Positions 17,584 through 26,772 of a stretch of 64,000 nt of DNA are shown here, in pieces. This stretch comes from Candidatus Zhuqueibacterota bacterium (GTDB lineage Bacteria; Zhuqueibacterota; Zhuqueibacteria; Oceanimicrobiales; Oceanimicrobiaceae). The position numbers and the translations under genes were made by a program. Numbering within the stretch: position 1 is the first letter of the stretch; every line of letters starts with the position of its first letter. The stretch is taken from positions 46,819 through 110,818 of the forward strand of contig JAJDAG010000182.1 of NCBI GenBank assembly GCA_029262005.1. Reading direction: 5' to 3'. A model generated the notes under the pieces. The model was not told where the DNA came from. It did no database searches and saw nothing but the letters and a program-made list of their open reading frames with translations.

Positions 17584-18384
17584 TCAGCGTATGAGGTTAA
17601 CAATGCGTGACCATCGAACTCTTTCGAACAGGTTCCAGTCGCCAAATTTATTCCATGAGAAGTAAATAATAAGCGCTTCCCCTACAACATTCTCGGGGGG
17701 TAGATAGCCCCATACTCTGCTATCAGAGCTGTTGTCCCGGTTGTCCCCCATCATGAAGTACTGGCCTTCCGGAACGATAAAGCGCTGCTTGATTCCTGAG
17801 TGGCTAAGTTCGGCATAGTGGCGCAGGACGTATTGCTTTCCTCCCGGTGTTTTGATTCGCGTTCTGCGAACATACCGGCCTTCTTCGGGGTCGAAACGCT
17901 GTCCCAGATCAAATCCTTCTCCTTCCTGATGGCCATTGATAAATACTTCAGTACCACGGACGTCAACGGTGTCGCCACCAACGGCAATGCAGCGTTTAAT
18001 ATAATCGAGCTTTTCGTCTTTGGGATATTTGAAAACAACCACATCGCCGCGTTTGGGTGATTTGAAAGCGGGCAGGCGCATAAAGGGAATTTCAGCGTCT
18101 AAAAAAGGCAGTCGGCTGGGTGTTCGAACACCATAAATGAATTTGTTTACGAGCAGAAAATCACCAACGAGCAGTGTGTCTTTCATAGAGCCGGTGGGAA
18201 TACGAAAGGCTTGAACGACAAATGCGCGCAATAAAAACGCTGCCAGAAGAGCAATGATAATAGCTTCGGTGGTTTCTCTTACAGAATTTTTTCTGGGTCT
18301 TTCTTTTCTAATGCTACGCTCTGAGGCCGTGTTTTTATTCGAACTCTGGCTTTTATTGTTTTTTATGTTGTGCTGAACGTTCAT
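17584..18384 (-). CDS. lepB: Signal peptidase I
   Basis: This 266-aa membrane protease has one N-terminal membrane segment (about residues 41-58), the catalytic Ser in PTGSMKDTL (S66), the catalytic Lys in DYIKRCIAVGGD (K130), and the conserved MMGDNRDNSSDSRVWG box. It cleaves signal peptides from the many exported proteins in this window. It follows lepA by 16 bp, the usual arrangement of this pair. Confidence 0.95.
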   Translation of the reverse strand: MNVQHNIKNNKSQSSNKNTASERSIRKERPRKNSVRETTEAIIIALLAAFLLRAFVVQAFRIPTGSMKDTLLVGDFLLVNKFIYGVRTPSRLPFLDAEIPFMRLPAFKSPKRGDVVVFKYPKDEKLDYIKRCIAVGGDTVDVRGTEVFINGHQEGEGFDLGQRFDPEEGRYVRRTRIKTPGGKQYVLRHYAELSHSGIKQRFIVPEGQYFMMGDNRDNSSDSRVWGYLPPENVVGEALIIYFSWNKFGDWNLFERVRWSRIVNLIR

Positions 18385-18400
18385 TCGTAACTCCTCAAAA

Positions 18401-20194
18401 TTACTCTATTTTCAGGATGGCTAGAAATGCCTCCTGCGGCAATTCGACCTTTCCAACCTGTTTCATCCTTTTCTTGCCTTCTTTTTGTCTTTCCAGCAGC
18501 TTGCGCTTACGCGAGATATCTCCTCCGTAGCATTTTGCTGTGACATTTTTTCGCATTGCCCTAACTGTGGTTCGAGCAATAACTTTATGGCCAATAGCTG
18601 CCTGTACTGCAACTTCAAAGAGTTGTCGCGGTATTAACTCTTTTAATTTACTGCAAATCTTTTTTCCCCAGTCAAAAGATTTGTCTTTGTGAACAATATA
18701 TGACAATGCATCCACAGGCTCACCATTTAACATCAGGTCCAGCTTAACCAGGTCTGATTTTCGATAGTCAAGAAGATGATAGTCGAATGAGGCATAGCCG
18801 CGCGAGGTAGATTTCAGTTTGTCGTAAAAGTCGAAAATAATTTCGGCCAGAGGATATTCATAGTGTAGATTTGCTCTGGTCCGGTCAATATATTCTGTGT
18901 TTTTATACGTACCACGCCGATCCATGGAAAGTTTCATGATGTTGCCAATGTATTCCGTTGGCACGATTATATCAGCCGAAATGAAAGGTTCTTCGATATA
19001 ATCCAGTTCGCCTGCAGCGGGCATGAGCGTAGGATTATCAACAAGTATACACTCGCCGCTTTTTGTGTAAGCCTTGTATTCCACGCTGGGAACCGTGGTC
19101 AATATGCTCAGGTTATATTCGCGTTCCAGTCGTTCTTGAATTATTTCCATGTGCAGCAAACCAAGAAAGCCGCAGCGAAAACCAAAGCCGAGTGCCTGCG
19201 AGGTTTCCGGCTCGTAGATCAATGAAGAATCGTTTAGCTTCAGCCGTTCAAGTGATGAGCGCAGTTCTTCGTAGTCATCGTTATCTGTAGGAAAAAGCCC
19301 ACTAAACACCATTGGTTTAACTTCCTCATAGCCGGCCAGTGGTTCGGAAGCCGGTTTTTTAGCTGAGGTGATGGTGTCGCCGACTTTCGTATCTTCAACC
19401 TGTTTAACACCGGCGATGCAATAACCTACTTCGCCAACAGTGAGCTTGTTTTTTTTTATCCTGCGCAATTGCATATGTCCGGTTTCTGCTACCTCAAAGG
19501 TCTTGCCGGTGCTGAAAAATTTGATCTGAGAGCCGGTTTTAAGTTCACCCTCGAAAATACGAACATAGGCAATGGCGCCGCGATAGGAATCAAAAATGGA
19601 ATCGAAAATAAGCGCCCGCAGCGGCTTGTCGGCAAGATCTTCAGGGGGCGGAATTCGTTCAACAACCGCTTCCAGAATTTCCTTAATCCCTTTGCCTGCT
19701 TTGGCGCTGGCGAGAATTATTTCTTCCGGTTCAATGCCGAGGATATCGACGACTTGCTTGGAAACAACTTCCACTTGAGCGCTTTGCAGATCCACTTTGT
19801 TAAGTACGGGAATAATGGTTAAATCATTCTCCATAGCGAGGTAGAGATTGCTGATCGTTTGTGCCTCAACCCCTTGCGAGGCATCGACGACAAGAATGGC
19901 ACCTTCACAGGCTGCGATGCTGCGGGAAACTTCATAGGAGAAATCGACATGACCAGGTGTGTCGATGAGGTTTAGCGTGTACGTGTTTTTGTCGTTGGTT
20001 TTGTACTGCATGGTGACGGAGTGGGCTTTGATGGTAATGCCGCGCTCTCGTTCCAAATCCATATCGTCAAGCACCTGATCCACTGCAACATGTCCGAGTG
20101 TGCCGGTGTATTCCAGCATTCTATCTGCCAGAGTGGATTTGCCGTGGTCGATGTGCGCGATGATGCAAAAATTGCGTATTTTGTTTGTCTGCAT
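18401..20194 (-). CDS. lepA: Elongation factor 4 (LepA), translational GTPase
   Basis: The protein has 597 aa, the full family length. GTPase motifs are AHIDHGKST (G1), [10 protein letters not shown] (G2), DTPGHVDF (G3) and NKVD (G4). The LepA-specific C-terminus is seen in [19 protein letters not shown]. It acts on ribosomes with misplaced or stalled tRNAs. It is the first gene before lepB and hemW. Its ATG has only weak SD-like AAAGAAA and lies 7 bp after a perfect TATAAT. Confidence 0.97.
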   Translation of the reverse strand: MQTNKIRNFCIIAHIDHGKSTLADRMLEYTGTLGHVAVDQVLDDMDLERERGITIKAHSVTMQYKTNDKNTYTLNLIDTPGHVDFSYEVSRSIAACEGAILVVDASQGVEAQTISNLYLAMENDLTIIPVLNKVDLQSAQVEVVSKQVVDILGIEPEEIILASAKAGKGIKEILEAVVERIPPPEDLADKPLRALIFDSIFDSYRGAIAYVRIFEGELKTGSQIKFFSTGKTFEVAETGHMQLRRIKKNKLTVGEVGYCIAGVKQVEDTKVGDTITSAKKPASEPLAGYEEVKPMVFSGLFPTDNDDYEELRSSLERLKLNDSSLIYEPETSQALGFGFRCGFLGLLHMEIIQERLEREYNLSILTTVPSVEYKAYTKSGECILVDNPTLMPAAGELDYIEEPFISADIIVPTEYIGNIMKLSMDRRGTYKNTEYIDRTRANLHYEYPLAEIIFDFYDKLKSTSRGYASFDYHLLDYRKSDLVKLDLMLNGEPVDALSYIVHKDKSFDWGKKICSKLKELIPRQLFEVAVQAAIGHKVIARTTVRAMRKNVTAKCYGGDISRKRKLLERQKEGKKRMKQVGKVELPQEAFLAILKIE

Positions 20195-20201
20195 TTTCTT
20201 T

Positions 20202-20207
20202 ATTATA
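20202..20207 (-). promoter_or_regulatory. Perfect TATAAT 7 bp upstream of the lepA start codon
   Basis: TATAAT (minus strand, 20207-20202) is followed by AAAGAAA and the ATG of lepA. If it is a -10 element, transcription would begin at or within a few bases of the start codon, giving a nearly leaderless mRNA. No -35 consensus is visible at 16-18 bp spacing. Confidence 0.35.
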
Positions 20208-20214
20208 CAAGCAA

Positions 20215-20240
20215 AAAGCCAGATCGAATGATCTGGCTTT
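20215..20240 (-). terminator. Terminator of the subtilisin gene
   Basis: AAAGCCAGATC and GATCTGGCTTT form an 11-bp stem with a 4-base loop. On the minus strand it runs into TTTTTGCTTG, an intrinsic terminator. It ends the subtilisin transcript just before the lepA gene. Confidence 0.8.
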
Positions 20241-20389
20241 AAAAATTGCGAATTTGTTATCCAAGACCGAAATGAATGTAGGTCTTTTTTTGAAATTAGT
20301 CAACAATAAAGTCTGCGTCCTGAGTCGGTATTTTGACCTGGAACAGCTTCTGCCGAAGAAATAAGCGCCTATAAGGAAACAAGCAATTT

Positions 20390-22186
20390 CTATCTTAGAA
20401 ACAGAACCGGTCTGCTTTCTACCCGCTCTCCAGTGCTGAGGCGGTAGAAATAAACACCGGAGCTGACAAGTTGTCCCAGATTGTTTCGTCCGTTCCAGGC
20501 CTTCGAGTGGGTTCCGGCGGCCTGGCGAGAGTCGACCAGAGTTTGCACTTCCTGCCCAAGTGTATTAAATATTTTCAACGCGACCTGGCTCGCTTTGGAC
20601 AGGTCGTAGGAAATAACCGTTCTTGGGTTAAAAGGGTTCGGGTAGGCCGGATACAAAGTGAAGGCTGAAATTTCCGATGAGGCTGAATTAACGCCGGCAA
20701 CATTGAGTGCAGCAACTGCATCAATGATGCCCCAGCCGTAAAAATTGTCAGGTGCATCGGCACGGTCACCGCTGTTACGCAAAGCGTTAATAATATCTGA
20801 GTTACTCAAACCCGGATTGGCTTGCAGCAGTAAAGCTGATGCACCGGCAACCAGAGGACATGAAAAGGACGTGCCATTTAGCACTTGTAAATAGGCGTTT
20901 GTTTTGCCGGTACTAACAGTGGTCACAGCCATGCCCATGGCCATAACGTCTGGTTTGATCCGACCATCTGCTGCCGGGCCGACTGAACTGAATCCCGCAC
21001 GCAGGCCGGTCGCATCAACAGCGCCCACGCACAAAACATTCGGCCCGTCCGAAGGGGCGCCAAGCGTGTTTTGGCCGGGTTGAGCAGAACCTGAGTTGCT
21101 TGCTGAATTTACAACCAGGATGCCCCGGCTGGCTGCAATCTCAGCGCCAATGGTGACGATGGTGGTTTTTCCATCCATGTCTTCCCATGTATAATCCGGG
21201 CCGTCCGAAAAATCATCACGATAACCCAGTGAACTGCTGATGATGTCAGCGCCTAAACTGTCCGCCCACTCAGCGGCAGCCACCCAGTTGTCTTCTTCAA
21301 TGTGTTTTTCCGAGTCAGTATTTTCCGATTTGGCCAGGAGGAAGCTTGCGCCGTAAGCCGGGCCAACCAGGTTCCCTTCTGCGAACCCGGCCATGGTGCT
21401 TAAGGTCCAGGAACCGTGATCGCCCGTGCCCATCTGACCGGATTCATCGTCAACATTGCTGTCGTTGTTGACAAAGTCCCAGGTTGCGACAATATTAAGA
21501 TGATCGAGCGCTTCATGCTCAAGTATGTTGAAACCGGCATCCATTACACAGATCAAAACACCGCTGCCGTTGTAGCCCATGTCATGCAATTCGGGCACTT
21601 TCATCATTTGATTTTGGGTCAAAGATGAGCCGTAGTCCAGCGCGTGCGGTATTAACGATGTTTTGGCGCGTGGTGGCAAAGTGGTTGTTGCAGAGGGTAC
21701 CGGCCTGCGCCTGCCGGCTCGCACGATGTCTATTTTCATGACGCAATCCAGTTGTGACAAAGTATGCAATTCGGCAGTTGTGGCCTCAACTGAAACGGCA
21801 TTCAACCAGCGAGATCGTTGTCGGATTTTGCTGACTTTTTCTGAAACCTGCCTGACATAACCCTGTTGCACCGGCAAGTCAAACGCATCAACAAGGTTGT
21901 TGCGTTTCTGATTGCGCATCCTGCGGTCACGGTTTTTTTTGGATAAATGCGCTTCGGTATCAGCCAGTTTTTCGGCCGGATCATTACCCTTGTCTTTAAA
22001 AAATACCCATGCCGTGATGGTAGAATTATCCAATGATTTGCTCATGGAGGCAATCATTCCCGGAGTCATTTTTTCTAGTGATTGTGAAAAAGTCGGCTGG
22101 GCCCCCAGCATACAGATGAAGAAAAGTGCCAGCAGTGAGTCGCTTTTGTGCGAGAGGAATTTACCCGTAAAAATGATAGTTTTCAT
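20390..22186 (-). CDS. Secreted subtilisin-like serine protease (S8) with FlgD-like C-terminal segment
   Basis: The protein has 598 aa: an N-terminal signal (residues about 15-35), a propeptide-like region, then the catalytic triad Asp in ICVMDAGFN (D216), His in GDHGSWTLS (H257) and Ser in LNGTSFSCPLVAG (S440), with oxyanion Asn in NSASNSG. The last about 90 residues start YPNPFNPRTVISYDL and end RPVLFLR; this is a FlgD-like Ig segment shared with the GH5 and 1883-aa proteins. It is probably exported and held at the surface. A terminator lies 150 bp beyond the stop codon. Confidence 0.92.
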   Translation of the reverse strand: MKTIIFTGKFLSHKSDSLLALFFICMLGAQPTFSQSLEKMTPGMIASMSKSLDNSTITAWVFFKDKGNDPAEKLADTEAHLSKKNRDRRMRNQKRNNLVDAFDLPVQQGYVRQVSEKVSKIRQRSRWLNAVSVEATTAELHTLSQLDCVMKIDIVRAGRRRPVPSATTTLPPRAKTSLIPHALDYGSSLTQNQMMKVPELHDMGYNGSGVLICVMDAGFNILEHEALDHLNIVATWDFVNNDSNVDDESGQMGTGDHGSWTLSTMAGFAEGNLVGPAYGASFLLAKSENTDSEKHIEEDNWVAAAEWADSLGADIISSSLGYRDDFSDGPDYTWEDMDGKTTIVTIGAEIAASRGILVVNSASNSGSAQPGQNTLGAPSDGPNVLCVGAVDATGLRAGFSSVGPAADGRIKPDVMAMGMAVTTVSTGKTNAYLQVLNGTSFSCPLVAGASALLLQANPGLSNSDIINALRNSGDRADAPDNFYGWGIIDAVAALNVAGVNSASSEISAFTLYPAYPNPFNPRTVISYDLSKASQVALKIFNTLGQEVQTLVDSRQAAGTHSKAWNGRNNLGQLVSSGVYFYRLSTGERVESRPVLFLR

Positions 22187-22525
22187 TCAAACGCTCCTAA
22201 AAATTGAGTCTCCAAGAATTATCAATTGTTGAAATATACTAAAACTTGTTACAGCAATCAACTTGATTGTATTCCTGTGTGTGAAATCTCCAATTTCAAA
22301 AAGCAGAAATAAGATGGTTTGTCCTGGTCATTCTAACCTTTGCTCAGGCAAGGCAATTCAGCATTTTTGCGCTTTAAAGACTGTTTACAACGGGGTGTCT
22401 CAGTACATAAAAAGATATTTGCTGAATGCTTGCGTCTTGCCGGTTTGTGTTTTATATTTGTACTCCGCATTGCCCGGTTGTGGCTGGGTCATTTCAAGCA
22501 TTTCGTTTATGAAAAGGGAAACAGA

Positions 22526-23533
22526 ATGTCTTCTATAAAACCATCTGAATTTAGATATGATTCCATGCGCTACAACCGGTGTGGAAAAAGTGGGCTAAAA
22601 CTACCGGCGATTTCGCTTGGCCTATGGCATAATTGGGGCGATGTCGATGATTTTGAGAATGGTAGAGCCATGCTTCATCGCGCTTTTGATCTTGGGATTA
22701 CTCACTTTGACCTGGCGAACAATTATGGCCCCCCTTCTGGTTCGGCAGAAAGAAATTTTGGTCGCGTTTTATCGCGGGACCTGGCAGCGTATAGAGATGA
22801 GTTGGTAATTTCCACCAAGGCTGGCTGGGATATGTGGCCTGGACCGTATGGCAATTTTGGCTCAAGAAAGTATCTTGTCGCAAGCCTGAATCAAAGCCTT
22901 AAACGTATGGGGCTGGACTATGTCGATATTTTTTATCACCACCGTCCTGACCCTGAAACGCCTTTGGAGGAAACCATGGGCGCTCTCGACTACATCGTCC
23001 GCAGTGGCAAGGCGCTGTATGTGGGCATTTCACAATATAACCCGGAACAGACTCGGCAGGCGGCACAAATTCTTCGTGATTTGGGCACACCCTGTTTGCT
23101 CCATCAGCTAAATTATAACTTGCTCGACCGTTGGATCGAGGCGGAATTGTTCAAAACCATGGCACATGAAGGAATTGGGTGCATCGTGTTTTCACCGTTG
23201 GCACAAGGCCTTCTCTCCGACAAATACCTGAACGAAATTCCCACTGATTCTCGTGCGGCAAAAAAACATGGGTTTTTGCAGCGTTCCGACATCACGAAGG
23301 AAAAATTGGCAAGAGTCCGAAGCCTGAATGAGGTGGCGAACGAGCGCGGTCAATCGTTGGCGCAAATGGCCATTGCCTGGGTGCTGCGGAAATCAAATGT
23401 AACTTCTGCTTTGTTGGGCGCCAGCCGGGTTAGTCAAATTGAGGCGGTTGTGGCTGTTCTGGCTCAGCCGGAATTTACAAATGAGGAATTAAAGCTCATA
23501 GACGATATTTTGGCGGAAGGAAATTACGAATGA
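22526..23533 (+). CDS. Aldo/keto reductase (YghZ-like)
   Basis: The start at 22526 (ATG) has AAGGGAAACAGA before it; the 62 preceding codons are non-coding. The 335-aa protein contains the AKR tetrad regions: FDLANNYG (Asp and Tyr), STKAGW (Lys) and YHHRPDP (His). YGPPSGSAERNFG and SVGYxxY-like KAGWDMWPGPYGNFGSRKYL match L-glyceraldehyde-3-phosphate reductase (YghZ) relatives. NADPH use is expected. The gene overlaps the next one by four bases. Confidence 0.88.
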   Translation: MSSIKPSEFRYDSMRYNRCGKSGLKLPAISLGLWHNWGDVDDFENGRAMLHRAFDLGITHFDLANNYGPPSGSAERNFGRVLSRDLAAYRDELVISTKAGWDMWPGPYGNFGSRKYLVASLNQSLKRMGLDYVDIFYHHRPDPETPLEETMGALDYIVRSGKALYVGISQYNPEQTRQAAQILRDLGTPCLLHQLNYNLLDRWIEAELFKTMAHEGIGCIVFSPLAQGLLSDKYLNEIPTDSRAAKKHGFLQRSDITKEKLARVRSLNEVANERGQSLAQMAIAWVLRKSNVTSALLGASRVSQIEAVVAVLAQPEFTNEELKLIDDILAEGNYE

Positions 23534-24396
23534 TTTTTTTCTTTGTTATTGCATCAGGCATTATTGCCATTTCTCTTGCCTCTGTATTGATTAAACTCTG
23601 TACGGCGCCGGCCATGGTTATTGCTGTGTATCGACTTGGATTTGCCGCGCTTTTTTTCGTTGTTGTCGGCGTTTTGAAAAGGCGTAATGTCCTGGCGAAA
23701 TTTAGCCGCAACGACCTGGTTTGGGCCGCCGTTTCGGGGGTGTGTCTTGCCCTGCATTTTGCGACCTGGATAAGTTCTTTAAAATATACCTCTGTGGCAA
23801 CATCCGTAGTTTTTGTGGCAACGGCACCTGTTTTTGTTGGCATTGGTGCCATGTTTTTTCTAAAAGAAAAAATGGACAAGTGGTTGATTGCAGGGATTGT
23901 AAGCACCATCACCGGGTGCCTGATCGTCGGTTGGAGCGATTTTTCCAGCGATAGCGTGTCAACTCTTGGTAGTTTACTTGCATTGGCTGGTGCCGTTTCG
24001 GTTGCAGGCTACTTGCTGGTTGGCCGTAAGCTGAGAAAACGTTTTGACACCCTTTCGTACGTCACGGTTGTGTATAGTTTTGCTGCGCTCATTTTGTTGG
24101 TTTTTCTGCCCATTTTTGAGTTGCCGTTGTTCGGTTACGATAAGAATGTGTATTTTCTTATGTTGATGATCGCCTTCGTTCCACAGGTAATTGGGCATAC
24201 CAGTTTTAATTGGGCCTTGCAGCATGTTTCTGCTACCACTGTATCTGTCATGGCGCTTGGGGAACCCATTGCGGCGCCAATTCTGGCATTTTTAATTTTG
24301 GGGGAAAAAATTACGGCAATTCAGTTGCTTGGTGGTATGTTAATCTTATCCGGCGTTGTTTTCGCTTTGCGCAGTGAGTTAAAAGCCGGTAGATAG
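23530..24396 (+). CDS. EamA/DMT family transporter
   Basis: This 288-aa protein has ten hydrophobic segments in two repeats, each ending with the EamA pattern FLKEKMDKWLIAG and LGEKITAIQLLGG. DMT carriers export metabolites such as amino acids; the substrate is not predictable here. Its ATG overlaps the stop of the aldo/keto reductase (ATGA), which points to translational coupling. Confidence 0.88.
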   Translation: MIFFFVIASGIIAISLASVLIKLCTAPAMVIAVYRLGFAALFFVVVGVLKRRNVLAKFSRNDLVWAAVSGVCLALHFATWISSLKYTSVATSVVFVATAPVFVGIGAMFFLKEKMDKWLIAGIVSTITGCLIVGWSDFSSDSVSTLGSLLALAGAVSVAGYLLVGRKLRKRFDTLSYVTVVYSFAALILLVFLPIFELPLFGYDKNVYFLMLMIAFVPQVIGHTSFNWALQHVSATTVSVMALGEPIAAPILAFLILGEKITAIQLLGGMLILSGVVFALRSELKAGR

Positions 24397-24429
24397 GGCT
24401 GCCTTTCTTCTGAATCAGGATAATCCATT

Positions 24430-25344
24430 ATGGAAATTGTTCTTCTCGGAACCGGGGCAGCAACACCGACTCTTCACCGCCGGCCAACTTCGACGGCTGT
24501 GATTTTGAACGGCGAAATCTCGTTGTTTGATTGTGGTGAAGGCACGCAGTTGCAACTTCTCAAAGCCAAGCTCAGACCAGGTAAACTCGCCCGAATATTC
24601 ATTTCTCATCTTCATGGCGACCACTTCAATGGTCTCATCGGCCTGTTAACTTCGCTGCAACTCGGAGGGCGGGAAAAGGTTTTGCATCTGTATGGTCCGG
24701 AAGGCACGAAGGACTATTTGGCGTTCATGCAAAATCTCACAGGCTTTCGCTTTGATTATATCTTGGCAGTATCTGAATTCGATGGTGCGGCAGAAGAAAT
24801 TATTTGGGAATTTGACGCCTGCACAGTAACAGCCAGGCCGTTGCAACATCGTATTTTCACGGCTGGATTCAGGTTTGAGGAAAAGCCCGGGCTGGGTAAG
24901 TTTGATTCAGAAAAAGCAGCCAAACTCGGTATTCCGCCAGGGCCTTTACGCAGCCATTTGCAAAATGGCAAGTCCATTGAGTTGCCGGATGGTAGACGCA
25001 TTGAACCGGTAGAGGTGGTGGGTCCTCCCAGACCCGGCAAGAAGGTGGCAATTTGCCTGGATACGCAACCTTGCGAGAATGCAGTTAAGCTGGCTCGGGA
25101 TGTCGATCTCCTGATTCATGAGGGAACATTCGAACATGCCCGTGTAAAATTGGCCGGGGAAACCGGACATTCTACTGTTGTGCAGGCTGCAGAAATAGCT
25201 AAAAATGCAGGCGTACAACGACTGATTATTACACATATTAGTGCTCGCTACCGCGAAGAAGAAGCGGTTGCCCTGGCCGAACAAGCCTGTGCGGTTTTCA
25301 CCAGAGCAGTGATAGGCCGGGATTTAATGAGAATAGTTGTCTAA
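24430..25344 (+). CDS. rnz: Ribonuclease Z
   Basis: The protein has 304 aa and a metallo-beta-lactamase fold. The zinc motif HLHGDHFNGL matches HxHxDH. Further features are the LGTGAATPTLHRRPTS opening, GHSTVVQAAEIA and ITHISARY near the C-terminus. It cuts the 3' trailer from pre-tRNA. The start at 24430 is preceded by CAGGATAATCCATT. Confidence 0.94.
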   Translation: MEIVLLGTGAATPTLHRRPTSTAVILNGEISLFDCGEGTQLQLLKAKLRPGKLARIFISHLHGDHFNGLIGLLTSLQLGGREKVLHLYGPEGTKDYLAFMQNLTGFRFDYILAVSEFDGAAEEIIWEFDACTVTARPLQHRIFTAGFRFEEKPGLGKFDSEKAAKLGIPPGPLRSHLQNGKSIELPDGRRIEPVEVVGPPRPGKKVAICLDTQPCENAVKLARDVDLLIHEGTFEHARVKLAGETGHSTVVQAAEIAKNAGVQRLIITHISARYREEEAVALAEQACAVFTRAVIGRDLMRIVV

Positions 25345-25446
25345 TCTGCAGCAAACGCTAACGTGTTGCCCGGATAAGAATAAATATATAACTAAGGAAC
25401 GGCTGGCGCGCCGCTCTACAACATGATCAAAAAACAGGGGGATGCC

Positions 25447-25680
25447 ATGGACAGGTTTATCGAATTCGCGGAAGCAGTTTCTATGGAAGAGCTTAAAGAG
25501 GTGATTGATGCAAATGATCCCGGTGTTCTTATTTTACGCTTTTCTAAACTAACTGGAACAGTAAAGGTTCGTTTTCATGATTCAGTCAGCAAACGTGAAA
25601 TAAAGAAAGCGTTTTTGCCGTATAAAGTCAAAAAAATCTACACGGATTTTCCTCTTGGTAAGGCGCCGGTCACTGCTTAG
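25447..25680 (+). CDS. Hypothetical protein, 77 aa
   Basis: I do not recognise it. The ATG at 25447 follows AGGGGGATGCC, so it is preferred over the ATG at 25423. The protein (MDRFIEFAEAVSMEELKEVI, then FRFHDSVS-type strands) is soluble, mixed in charge, and lacks cysteine. It sits 100 bp after rnz on the same strand. Confidence 0.5.
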   Translation: MDRFIEFAEAVSMEELKEVIDANDPGVLILRFSKLTGTVKVRFHDSVSKREIKKAFLPYKVKKIYTDFPLGKAPVTA

Positions 25681-26089
25681 GATGCTTCCAGATTAACGCT
25701 TCTCATTGTACCTGGCCATTATCACGGGCCAAATAAATACAGCCCCTGTTTCCCTACCCTTCGTTTGCCTCTTTTGAAACCGATGAGGGTTTGTACTGGT
25801 AAAATCAGTTGCATTTTGTCGGTATTTTTAGTTTGTTGTTACAGTTGTTCCTATATTTATTGTTCTTGTAGAGTTGGTTATGAACAAAAAAATGCGGTCT
25901 CTCCTGAATGTGCTCACCTGCCTGCTTATGCAGAAAATTACGCGGGAAACCGGGTACTTTGCGCTTGGCTATGAAGGCAAAATGAAGTTCCAATCTTATG
26001 ATGTATGGCAGGAGTTTCAAGAAAAGTACGGTCAGATATCATCCAACTAGCACTGCAGTGATCCGATTTTGAAACTCTGAGGAAAATAA
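25681..26089 (+). other. Intergenic stretch with one weak small ORF
   Basis: The 409 bp between the 77-aa gene and the bPH2 gene hold a possible 56-aa ORF (25880-26050) and a short A/T-rich segment. I see no promoter, terminator or repeat that stands out. Confidence 0.3.
25880..26050 (+). CDS. Possible 56-aa hypothetical protein
   Basis: The frame runs from ATG 25880 to TAG 26050. The product begins MNKKMRSLLNVLTCLL and ends with a polar stretch (QEFQEKYGQISSN). There is no clear SD (GAGTTGGTT). It may be a chance frame. Confidence 0.25.
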   Translation: MNKKMRSLLNVLTCLLMQKITRETGYFALGYEGKMKFQSYDVWQEFQEKYGQISSN

Positions 26090-26536
26090 ATGGAAGATAG
26101 ATTGATAAAGGTGGTGCGGTGTTCAAGGTGGAAGTTTTTTCGCTATTACGCCTTTTCCTGGTTGCTTATTCCCTTGATATTGGCTTACATTTTTCGCCGT
26201 TCCGTCAAATTTAGGATTTACTCCGACCGCATCGTCTTGGAAGAAGGGATCCTCTCGAAGGACTTAAAAGTCATCTTTATTTCTGACATCCGGACGATCG
26301 ATGTCCGCCAGACGTTTTTGCAACGCATGCTGCGCATGGGCGATCTGTTAATTGCAACTTCTGGTACTTCCGGGTATGAAAACGAAGTTCAGGGCTTGCC
26401 CAATCCGGCGCGGATAAAAGATATAATAAGTGCTCAACGCAGTGGCGAAATCAGTGAACCCGAAGAGGCTTATGAATCTGTGGATGAGGATGAGGATGAC
26501 GAATTCATAGACGATTATGATGATGAGTATGAATGA
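26090..26536 (+). CDS. PH domain (bPH2-type) membrane protein with acidic tail
   Basis: This 148-aa protein starts with two hydrophobic stretches around residues 18-33. The bPH2-like domain then contains KFRIYSDRIVLEEGILSKDLK and ISDIRTIDVRQTFLQRM. About the last 28 residues are almost all Asp/Glu. SD GAGGAAAATAA precedes the ATG. The function is unknown; related proteins act in membrane stress or envelope housekeeping. Confidence 0.75.
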   Translation: MEDRLIKVVRCSRWKFFRYYAFSWLLIPLILAYIFRRSVKFRIYSDRIVLEEGILSKDLKVIFISDIRTIDVRQTFLQRMLRMGDLLIATSGTSGYENEVQGLPNPARIKDIISAQRSGEISEPEEAYESVDEDEDDEFIDDYDDEYE

Positions 26537-26617
26537 TGTAGCGTCGTTGTTTCCTCTTTTATTTTATGCGAATAGTTTGGTGAAGAACGCTGCTAACCTG
26601 CTTTATTCATGAATTTT

Positions 26618-26756
26618 GCCACAGAGACACCGAGCATACTGAGAATGCAGAACTTACAATAACTGCTTTCATTAAAGATATTTTTTAAGAGCGAATGCGA
26701 TTCTCAGCTTTTTTAAACCCTATCCTTCTGTTTTTTTGACTCAGTGCCTCTGTGGC
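26618..26756. repeat. MITE-like palindromic element between convergent genes
   Basis: The outer ends are GCCACAGAGACACCGAG (26618-26634) and CTCAGTGCCTCTGTGGC (26740-26756), complementary at 15 of 17 positions. Inside are the inverted CTGAGAAT (26639-26646) and ATTCTCAG (26700-26707). CACAGAG-type ends are a known type of short intergenic palindrome in environmental bacteria. It could fold into a long hairpin between the bPH2 and M61 genes and end transcription from both. Confidence 0.6.
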
Positions 26757-26772
26757 TGATGTATAATTCAGG

